Part shown: positions 55,301-64,000 of the stretch, in pieces
How positions within the stretch are numbered: the stretch's first letter is position 1
Layout: the number at the start of each line of letters is the position of its first letter
From: Choanephora cucurbitarum
Taxonomy: Eukaryota > Mucoromycota > Mucoromycetes > Mucorales > Choanephoraceae
DNA length: 64,000 bases
Reading direction: 5' to 3'
NCBI GenBank assembly: GCA_025331435.1
Contig: JAIWNI010000014.1
Location: forward strand, 62,001 to 126,000
Translations under genes and position numbers: made by a program
Notes under the pieces: model-generated
Seen by the model: only the letters and a program-made list of their open reading frames with translations
Database searches by the model: none
What the model was told of the DNA's origin: nothing

Positions 55301-58300
55301 CAAGCTAGGTGGCCAAGCTGTTGTTCAGGGTGTTGCAGGTACATGGAAGGATCTAACCGACAATGTTAATATGATGGCTGCCAATTTGACTACACAAGTG
55401 CGATCTATTGCCGAAGTAACAAAGGCTGTCGCTAATGGTGATATGAGCAAGAAGATTGAAGTAGAATCAGGTGGTGAGATTGCTGAACTGAAAAACATCG
55501 TGAATGACATGGTTGACCAACTGCGTGTGTTTGCATCTGAAGTCACTCGAGTCGCTAAAGAAGTCGGTACAGAAGGAAAGCTAGGCGGTCAAGCAGTTGT
55601 CAAAGGTGTAGGTGGTACCTGGGAAAGCCTTACTGACAATGTCAATATAATGGCTGCCAATCTTACCAATCAAGTCAGATCGATCGCGGAAGTGACGAAG
55701 GCAGTTGCTCTGGGTGATCTGTCCAAAAAGATTGAGGTTGAATCAGGCGGTGAGATCCTCGAACTAAAGAACATTGTCAACAACATGGTTGACCAACTCA
55801 ATGTGTTCGCTTCTGAGGTGTCGCGTGTAGCTCGCGAAGTTGGTACTGAAGGCAAGCTGGGCGGTCAGGCTGTAGTGCCAAACGTAGACGGTACATGGAT
55901 GGACCTGACAGACAACGTGAACCAGATGGCAGCAAATCTCACCAACCAAGTGCGGTCTATTGCCGAAGTGACTAAAGCTGTCGCTAATGGTGATCTGTCC
56001 AAAAAGATTGAGGTCGAATCAGGTGGTGAGATCCTTGAACTGAAGAACATTGTCAACAACATGGTTGACCAACTCAATGTGTTCGCTTCTGAGGTGTCGC
56101 GTGTAGCTCGCGAAGTCGGTACTGAAGGCAAGTTGGGCGGTCAGGCTGTAGTGCCAAACGTAGACGGTACATGGATGGACCTGACAGACAACGTGAACCA
56201 GATGGCTGCCAACTTGACAAGTCAAGTCAGATCGATCGCGGAAGTGACGAAGGCAGTTGCTCTGGGTGATCTGTCCAAAAAGATTGAGGTTGAATCAGGC
56301 GGTGAGATCCTCGAACTGAAGAACATCGTGAACGACATGGTTGACCAACTGCGTGTGTTTGCATCTGAAGTCACTCGAGTCGCTAAAGAAGTCGGTACAG
56401 AAGGAAAGCTAGGTGGTCAAGCAGTTGTCAAAGGTGTTGCAGGCACATGGAATGAGTTAACAGACAATGTTAATCAAATGGCTGCTAACTTAACGACTCA
56501 AGTACGTTCTATTGCCGAAGTAACAAAAGCAGTTGCAAGCGGTGACATGAGCAAGAAAATTCATGTAGAGACCAGTGGAGAAATTCTTGAACTCAAAATC
56601 ACAGTGAATAGCATGGTGGATCAATTGAGAGTGTTCGCTTCTGAAGTAACTCGTGTTGCGCGCGAAGTTGGAACTGAAGGCAAGCTAGGTGGTCAGGCCA
56701 CAATTATTGGCGTAGACGGCACTTGGAAAGATCTGACTGATAATGTGAACCTGATGGCAAGCAACTTGACAGATCAATTGCGTTCTATAGCTGCAGTTTG
56801 TAAAGCTGTTGCTCAAGGCGATCTCAGTAAGAAGATTGAAGTTGAGGTGCATGGCGAAATCGCAGAATTGAAAAACACAATCAATACTATGGTTGACCAA
56901 CTAAGTTCTTTTGCTTCTGAAGTGACGAGAGTCGCAAAAGAAGTTGGTACCGAAGGTAAACTCGGTGTTCAAGCTCAAGTCGAAGATATTCAGGGTCTCT
57001 GGCGGGATATAACTAGCAATGTTAATACAATGGCATCAAACTTGACAACTCAAGTACGTGCTTTCGCTCAAATCTCTGCTGCTGCTACTGAAAACGATTT
57101 CTCTCGACTGATTACAGTTGAAGCATCCGGTGAAATGGACTCGTTAAAAACAAAAATCAACCAGATGGTTAATTCGCTGCGTGATGCCATCCAAAAGAAC
57201 AGACAGGCCAGGGAAGCTGCTGAATTAGCCAACCGATCTAAAAGTGAATTCTTAGCGAATATGAGTCATGAAATCCGTACTCCTATGAACGGTATTATTG
57301 GCATGACCTCGCTTACGCTCGAAACAGAATTGACTCGCCAGCAGAGAGAGAACTTGATGATTGTGTCTAGTCTTGCAAACAGTTTGTTGAGCATCATTGA
57401 TGATATATTGGACATTTCGAAGATTGAGGCTGGTCGAATGACAATCGAATCCATTCCTTTCTCTTTGCGGTCTGCTATTTTCAGTGTGCTCAAGACTCTA
57501 GCTGTGAAGGCAAATCAAAAGAAGCTTGACTTAATTTATAATGTCGATAGTGCCATTCCAGATCATTTAATTGGTGATCCTCTCCGTCTGAGACAAGTGA
57601 TTACAAATTTGATAGGAAATGCAGTCAAGTTTACTACTCGAGGCGAGGTATCTTTGGAAACAAGAGTTGTGTCAGATTCAGATGACAATGTCATTTTGGA
57701 GTTATGTGTCAAGGATACAGGCATTGGTATCCAGGAAGACAAGCTTAGCCTTATTTTTGATACTTTTTGTCAAGCAGATGGATCAACAACGTATGTATAT
57801 ATGTTAAAAAAGTCTATGAAATACCATGAAAAAAGTTTCTTACAAATATCTTTTGTTGTTGTTGTTAGTCGTGAGTATGGCGGTACTGGCTTAGGTTTAT
57901 CAATTTCAAAACATTTGGTCCAACTGATGGGTGGTGACCTATGGGTCAAATCAGTCTATGGTCGTGGCTCCCAATTTTATTTCACGCTCAACTTTAAGCG
58001 TTATCCAAAAGAACGACATGATGCATTTGAGAAGATGAAGCGATATAAGGGTCGCAACATTTTGTTCTTGGATGGAAATAATGACGAAATGGGCATTGAG
58101 CCTAAGCTTTGCGAACTTGGCTTAACACCTTTTAGAGTAACCGGGATATCCGATTCTGCCAACATGTCCAGTCTTCCAATATTCCAATCCACCAACAACA
58201 AGCAACCGCCTTTGTTTGATACTGTTATTGTTGACAATGTTGCTTACGCTGAAAAGATTCGTGAAGCAGTTCATTTGCGCTACACACCGATTATTCTGAT

Positions 58301-58942
58301 TGCACCTGAAGTTCACAGCCTTAACATGAAGCTTTGTATTGACCTCGGTATTACTGGCCATATCAACTCAACTGTTACCCTATCAGATCTTGCGTATACT
58401 CTTTTACCTGCACTTGAAAGTCATTCATCATTGCCAAGTGATTCTTCTATACCCCTCCCTCTTGATATCTTGTTAGCAGAGGACAATATTGTAAATCAAA
58501 AATTAGCAGTACGCATACTTGAGAAGTTTGGTCACAAGGTAGAAATTGTGTCTAACGGTAAGCTTGCTGTGGAAGCCTTCGAGAACAGCAACTACGACCT
58601 GATTTTGATGGATGTTCAAATGCCTGTCATGGGAGGCTTTGAGGCCACTCAAAAAATCCGTGAAATTGAGCACAGAATCGGTAATGGATCGCGTGTTCCT
58701 ATCATTGCGCTTACTGCACATGCGATGATCGGTGATAGAGAAAAATGCTTACAATCTGGAATGGTGAGTTAATTCATTCATGCTTATGAATAACTAGTCA
58801 TTGACCAAAAACCTTCATTTTTTCTTTTTAGGATGAATATGTTACCAAACCTTTACGATTCCCTGAGCTTATTGCTGCAATCAAGAAGTTTGCACCTCAA
58901 TCTGCTCATACAATGCTTGTCAGATCAAACAAAAAGTCTTAA
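52373..58942 (+). CDS. group III hybrid histidine kinase (NIK1/OS-1 type) with expanded HAMP array
   Basis: Cytosolic osmosensing kinase upstream of the HOG MAP-kinase route in fungi; group III kinases are also the target through which phenylpyrroles and dicarboximides act. Seven exons, about 2,050 residues, against about 1,100-1,300 in ascomycetes. No membrane segment. N-terminal variable part (52373-52900), then 13 complete 92-residue HAMP-type units plus partial ones at each end (53000-57200), HisKA with phospho-acceptor [11 protein letters not shown], HATPase_c with [21 protein letters not shown] and GGTGLGLSI, and a receiver with AEDN, phospho-acceptor [13 protein letters not shown] and VTKPL (last exon, 58831-58942). 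Introns separate the first HAMP units at the same place; a 78-nt intron (57791-57868) lies in the ATPase domain. Confidence 0.95.
54258..57017 (+). repeat. tandem 276-bp HAMP-unit array (ten units without indels)
   Basis: Each unit begins NVNxMA(A/S)NLT and ends GTW..LTD. Starts fall exactly every 276 bp from 54258 to 56742, with a degenerate fourteenth at 57018. Several units share long identical DNA, for example the tcgatcgcggaagtgacgaa segment at about 54575, 55680 and 56230. Three further units (53260-54257) lie in separate exons upstream. Confidence 0.95.
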
Positions 58943-60853
58943 TTTTTATATAGCCGTCTTTAATTTTTTCTGCTTTTCTTCTTCTTGGACCATATCAATA
59001 CAGTATATTTCGATCTGGCATCGAATGTTTTTACAAAAATACACAGTTAAAGAGCTCATAGCATTGAGTCTTGAAAGTCATTCAATTTCTTGTAGCGATA
59101 TTACCTTCTTTTAAGTTTGGCATGTTGTATCATAATACAACTACTTACTTCAATTCAATAGCTACCTTATGTTTCTGCATCAAGTGAGCTCAATCAGTGC
59201 AATTGTTCAAAATAATATATTTTCTAGACCATCCTAACTTTGTTTGCTTATTCTGTAGTATATGACAGTAATTTTGCTTTCATCTCAAATAGGCCTTGGA
59301 CTTCTTTTACAATAATTAACGAACTATAGGTCCTTAAGAAAGGAAAGGAAAATGAATTCACTTCCTTAGAGTATGGTATTAAGAGCATTTGTTTCTTCTA
59401 CATAACAATATTTAAACAAGGTGTCAATAACATAATTGTGAGCCCATCTCTTTTTTCTTCTGAATCAAATAGCTAATAATACACTAATGATTGAACAGAT
59501 TGCTTTCTATTCAAGTGATGTGTATTCCTGATGCTGAGCTTCTTTGAAGAGCAACACAGTTTATTCGTTCTACAGATCGCTCAAAAAAGACAGGACAAAA
59601 AATGCATGTGTAATCATACGCTTTCAGTGTTTTATTATCATCAACATCTTATGAGAAAGAGATGTCTACGTAGAGTACACATTTCATGAGAAGCAGATTT
59701 ATTTTTATTTCCTTTTTTCATATTAGCTTTCCAAAATTTGAGAACCATAGATCAGGAACTACTGGCTAGAAGGTATGTTGATTCAAATATGCTTGTCTCT
59801 TCATATTCTTCCGGAAGATGTTGGGTTCTTCATTTCGCTTTGCGATAGACTAATTGTCCCTCTTTGAGCAGGTTTTGCGGATTTTTCATTGATCTCGTCT
59901 ATTTGTTTAGTGATAAATATAAAGCTGGATTCGAGAGTCCATCTTTAAAATCAAGCCAATAGTTGAGTTTTGGAAGGATGTCATATTATCCAATTGAGCG
60001 GTCAAACATATGTCGACTGTAGATAACTTTATAACGAAGAAAACGATTAAAGAACTGAGGAATAGAATAAATTGTCAAATACAGGCATAGTTGTGATTAG
60101 GCTGTTACAAACAGTTCTTATCCTCCTCTCATTATCTTCTTTCATGGCATTAAAAAGCGTTGTTAATAACTGTAAAAGATCAAGCAATACTTAGTCTTAA
60201 AAGGGCTTTCTCATCCAACCCTATTCTCAACAAACTACAGAAGAGAAATTGCTTCAAAAGTAATAGCACTTCTCAAGGTTAGTTGAGGTACCAATGATGC
60301 TTTCATCAATCTGCATCATTCAACGTACAGTTTTAACAACTCTATATATAGAAGAGCATTCATGCCAGTTCTCCATACATCAAGCGGAGTAACTTACTGA
60401 ACATTTGTACCAAAAAAGTGTGAAGTCTTCTGTCGTCATGCCAAGAAATTTCAAATCTTGATTTAATGAATGAATTGTTGTTACCAAGTAAAGAATAAAA
60501 GCCAAAGTATGATACTCTACGCTAAATCAAGTTAAATCGACAATGACTACAAATACAAAAAGTCTCTGCATATTTTGCTGTTTGATGAAAAAGAAAGAAA
60601 GAAAATATTTGCACATGTTTTGTTGATTATCTCAGAAATCATGCATTGCGTTGTTCAAATGACACGAAATAGCACGGTGCGTTTATATGCTCTATCTTAG
60701 CTTACTTTGTCAATTCTCGCGAGGTTAAGTCATGGTATGTCTAAACTATTTTAGTAACACAACTATGTAATTTGCGGAAATTAAAAAAGGGTAATGAACA
60801 CTTTTCAATTTTCTTTTACTTTTCTTTCTTCTCTCTTTTTTTGTGCCAAAACC
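58943..60853. other. intergenic, about 1.9 kb
   Basis: No gene, RNA or repeat supported. Holds the kinase 3' flank and the promoter of the beta-trefoil gene (pyrimidine-rich tract at 60810-60842). Confidence 0.45.
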
Positions 60854-61648
60854 ATGAGTGCTTTTCCTTCAGGCTGGTTTTTTATTCAATCAAAATGCTC
60901 GCATAAAATGGTCATTGATGTGAGCTACGACTCGCTTAAGGTAAATTGGTTGAATGCTACCATCATTGAATGAATTACTCAAAAGAAAATGTCGTATTTT
61001 AGGCTGCAGCCAAAATAGTTGTATGGCCAAGAAAAACAAAGGATTATGACAACCAATTATGGACATATGACAATGGATATATAATCAACAAGAATTCAGG
61101 AATGGGTAACGTAATTTGATTTTCTGACATATAATGTTGTCTGATCCGTATAACTCTCTATTTGTGTTGCGAAACACATAGTTCTGGATGTACAGGGCGG
61201 TAAGATATGGCATAGAGGTAGATAGAGAAGATAAAGCCTAATGTGTATATGTGTGGGAATTAGGCATTCTGGAAAGTGACAAGCAAGTCATTCAATACAA
61301 GCGAAAAATGATTGAAGACGCACACAATCAGCGATGGTATTATCGTGAAGATGGATTCATTTATCCTCAAACAGACCCAAATTTGGTACTTGACATTAGA
61401 GTGAGTATTTCCACGAAGCTTAATTCAGTCAAACTCATTGTTTGAAATGAAAGGGAAATTGGACTAAACCAGGAACTGTTGTGTTGCTCTATGAACGCAA
61501 ATATGAGGACAATTTGAACCAACTATGGGATCTGATACCTCATGAATCATCAGACTCGTCTAATCCTACAAGCAATTCAAATTCACCCTTTGAAGAAGAT
61601 TATGATGATGCAGGCTATGGATTTAGTTCAGCAACTTACGCATTATAA
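60854..61648 (+). CDS. small beta-trefoil (ricin B-lectin-like fold) protein
   Basis: Carbohydrate-binding type fold; no catalytic toxin domain is present and no secretion signal is visible. Start MSAFPSGWFFIQSKCSHKM at 60854. Five exons including an 18-nt micro-exon (61182-61199, VLDVQG). Three QxW-type repeats mark the trefoil lobes: DNQLWTYDNGYI, NQRWYYREDGFIYP and NQLWDLIP, each preceded by a VLD-type strand (MVLDVQG, LVLDIRG). About 180 residues, with a Ser/Asn-rich acidic tail (NPTSNSNSPFEEDYDD). Similar single-domain proteins are common in Mucorales; the ligand is unknown. Confidence 0.8.
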
Positions 61649-62414
61649 ATAACATGTATACCGCCACTTTTACTAATTAAACAACCTGTAACCACATACA
61701 CTGGTTACCTTTCTCACCTTGAAAAAGTTTGAATTCTCGTTTCCAATTCTTATTACTTGTGATGTATTGCATAAATACTCCCTCGTCATATATCAACAAA
61801 ATGGCCATGTGATATATTGTGTTGAATTCAAGAATACAAAGAGGATGCCACCAAAGAAAAGCTTATTTAAATCCTTTGTTCTCCTTTGGGTATTCATTAT
61901 GAGCTTATTTGTTTAAATAGTATCGATTCCCTACCACATACGTTGGCGTATCTAAGAAGTCTGAAAGAACTTTTTGTGGATAATCTCATTTCATATCCCT
62001 CAAGACATCTTACAGAGTTGTTCTTTAAGACAAGCATGGTTGTAATTTTCACAAACTATGCGTCGTCTCAAACCCTTGCTGCTGCAAAACCTTTAGTGAA
62101 CATTTACTGGAAGTTCTTAGTTAAGGTCGTCTCTAATGAAATTGACTTTGAGAGGTGACTTAATCAGACAAAACTTTTTCTAGACTTTATTTTGTACTGA
62201 ATTGTATATGCTGATAATAATAGCAACAACAACAATATTAATTCAAGGCCTGGTCTCTTATCTTCAACGAATCTAGCCATCTGCACATCCGAATGAATAG
62301 CCATTTCACTAAGAAAGAAAGGAAAAAAAAAAGTGAAATTGTCTCTTCAGGCAAGTCCTAGTTAATTTCTTCTGTGACAAATAGAAGTTATGTACAAGTT
62401 GAAACAAGATGGTA
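61649..62414. other. convergent intergenic region
   Basis: Two overlapping ORFs (61719-61916, 61886-62158) on the + strand. The second has a leucine-spaced pattern (LAYLRSLKELFVDNLISYPS) that hints at a leucine-rich-repeat fragment, with stops in all frames around it. Probably a gene relic or chance. Confidence 0.3.
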
Positions 62415-63616
62415 TTAGCATATCAATAAATCCTTTTGGGGTGAAATAATGCTGACAGCTCGCTCCAAGTCGTCAGCAGAAACAATGATATTAGCTGTCA
62501 TATATGAACTGAGATATAGCATGTTGATGTTGGCATCAATTGACAAAGGCTTTGATATAGATCGAACAATACCATATCGATCAGTATTGGAGCCAGAAAA
62601 GTGAACTTGAATGACTTTTTGGGCAGGAGCATCTTGTTCTTGCATCAGAGAACTATCATCAAAGATAGCAATAATTTGCTTGTCAGCAATAATAGATATG
62701 TCGTCACTTGTTGCAACAAACGAGCAAAAACGTTTGTGATCAGGACTATCGAGGTAAATTGAGTATTTGCATTTCCTTTACATCGGCCTTTCTTCTATTC
62801 TTTCTTTTGTTTTACCCGCAATCAGATCGAACAAGTTCCGGGTAACATAGAATCTTCAGCACTGTTTGTACCCAAATGGATCGATCATGTTTGTTTAATC
62901 CTACACACTGTAGCTCATTCACCAATACGCTGGTAGCCAACAAGAACCGACTTGGATCAGCAATGGGCGAAAGTGGTTGCTTGTCTACTTCGTCAAGCAG
63001 GACACCCTCATCTTCATTCCAGTGAGGTGTTACCAGATCAAACCTTATTTCAGGTAACGCACTTTCTATTTCAAATCCATCTTCTCTCAATGCCTCCATG
63101 ACCTGACATAATTGAGGTTCACTAACAAGAACAAAGTCTGTTTGATAGGTCGATATATAGAGAATAGGAAATCTTCTTCTTGTCAGAGGCTCAGAAATTT
63201 CACAGATTCGCTTTCCACTTCCCCCTAATTCTTAAATAATGCAATTCAATGACATGGTATTGTCAGTAAAGAAAATAGCTTACCTTGGCCTCTTTCATCA
63301 TCCACTTGTAACACACGATACATGCCAGCTGGTGCATCTAGCTCAGTGCATTCAGCTGACTGAAGTGCTGGCAGAAAATCTTTCTCAATGGCCTCTGCAT
63401 TGGCTATGATAGATATACCATATTCGTTCTCAGTAAATGAAAAAAAATAATCATCTCTTTAAAAAAGTGTCAACATGTAGAAGATTTTCATAACCCATAG
63501 TATACTTGCATAGTGTCATTGAACAAGAGTATTTTAGCAACTGCATGCGTCACTAGCTTTGATTGAGATAGAGGAAAACTAAGAATCCTCAATTTTGGAG
63601 ATAAGATAGTAATCAT
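62415..63616 (-). CDS. CASTOR-like ACT-domain protein
   Basis: Tandem ACT-type domains resembling animal CASTOR1, the arginine sensor that acts on GATOR2 and mTORC1. Start MITILSPKLRILSFPLSQSK at 63616. Four exons: the second gives NEYGISIIANAEAIEKDF, the third YISTYQTDFVLVSEP then MEALREDGFEIESALPEI, the fourth DDISIIADKQIIAIFDD then LYLSSYMTANIIVSADDLER. The two homologous strand-turn segments (ISTYQTDFVLV and LSSYMTANIIV) are the ACT core repeats. About 320 residues, close to CASTOR length. Introns at about 63520-63456, 63283-63232 and 62820-62742. Amino-acid sensing is inferred from the family; a fungal function is not established. Confidence 0.7.
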
Positions 63617-63709
63617 ATAAAAAAATTGTATAAAGGTTTTGAAAGAAAAGTTTAAAAAAGAGTGATTTTGATTGATTAAATTCAGGTGAAAATTGTGACT
63701 AATTTTCTG

Positions 63710-64000
63710 TCATAAATTAGACGAATTCAATTGAATTTCATTAGGAGAGCAGATCTCTGTTAAATGCTTCCAAAGGCTTTGCAAAGAAATAGAAAATTCG
63801 ACAAAGTCTTTGCATAATGCCTGTTTAGCTATTTTAAGAGTCAATGAAGGATTGGTATCAAAGTGCTTCACAAGAAAATCTGCATGTTCAGGTAAAACCT
63901 TCACTAACGTATCTTCGTTCGCTTTTTTTCTTTCTTTAGTGCCTTGCCAGGAAGTGCATCACTACCACCTGCATTGAATTCCTTTAGTCGAAGGCATGCA
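63710..64000 (-). pseudogene. DDE (Tc1/IS630-type) transposase N-terminal relic, cut by window end
   Basis: Minus strand reads EFNAGGSDALPGKALKKEKK, a frameshift, then ANEDTLVKVLPEHADFLVKH and ALCKDFVEFSISLQSLWKHL, the helix-turn-helix pattern I associate with Mucoromycete IS630/Tc1 transposases, ending in a stop after SSNL. Frameshift and early stop show decay. It continues beyond the window. Confidence 0.5.

Noticed and set aside
54384..56225. Series of repeated minus-strand ORFs in the kinase gene
   Set aside because: They repeat because the HAMP units repeat; they are antisense shadows.
1..64000. tRNA, rRNA or other structured RNA genes
   Set aside because: No A/B-box tRNA pattern or rRNA-like sequence was recognised on reading; a covariance search could not be run.

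Overview
The window looks like nuclear DNA of a Mucoromycota fungus, most likely Mucorales. It is AT-rich. Its genes carry many short introns, mostly 50-80 nt with GT-AG ends, and all fusions below were read by eye from in-frame splice junctions. It carries Tc1-like, DIRS-like and LINE-like repeats, and the gene content is clearly fungal (EDC3, ERG25, a group III hybrid histidine kinase, an ADP1-type ABC transporter, POL5). The species assignment is inference; no marker in the window fixes it.

Left part (1-23.4 kb): a dense block of housekeeping genes. In order: the tail of an unknown gene, a GRAM/TBC Rab-GAP, mitoribosomal mS45, a small mitochondrial protein, a Siw14-type phosphatase, POL5/MYBBP1A, a HECT E3 ligase, a small protein with a PIP-box-like start, EDC3, an MBIP homologue, and the divergent pair eIF3i / ribosomal protein uS19 (RPS15).

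Middle part (23.6-40.6 kb): a repeat island. A 12,844-bp structure (23799-36642) is bounded by 407-bp terminal inverted repeats and a TA duplication. It sits inside an older Tc1-type transposase gene whose two halves lie at its edges. It contains a truncated DIRS-type tyrosine-recombinase retroelement, a LINE with two ORFs and a poly(A) end, a second exact 419-bp inverted repeat around a 2-kb core, and at least two small intron-containing host-like genes. A decayed copy of the gene tail found at the window's left edge lies just outside it, followed by another Tc1 pseudogene.

Right part (40.7-64 kb): ERG25 sterol C4-methyl oxidase beside a PAQR/Izh receptor (both connected with membrane lipids), an ADP1-type ABCG transporter, a 1.4-kb non-autonomous relative of the big element, a group III histidine kinase with an array of 13 HAMP-type units in tandem, a beta-trefoil protein with three QxW motifs, a CASTOR-like ACT-domain protein and a transposase relic at the right edge.

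The observations most worth following are the nested inverted-repeat element with cargo genes, the 276-bp-periodic HAMP array in the histidine kinase, and three GC-AG introns that make otherwise broken reading frames work.
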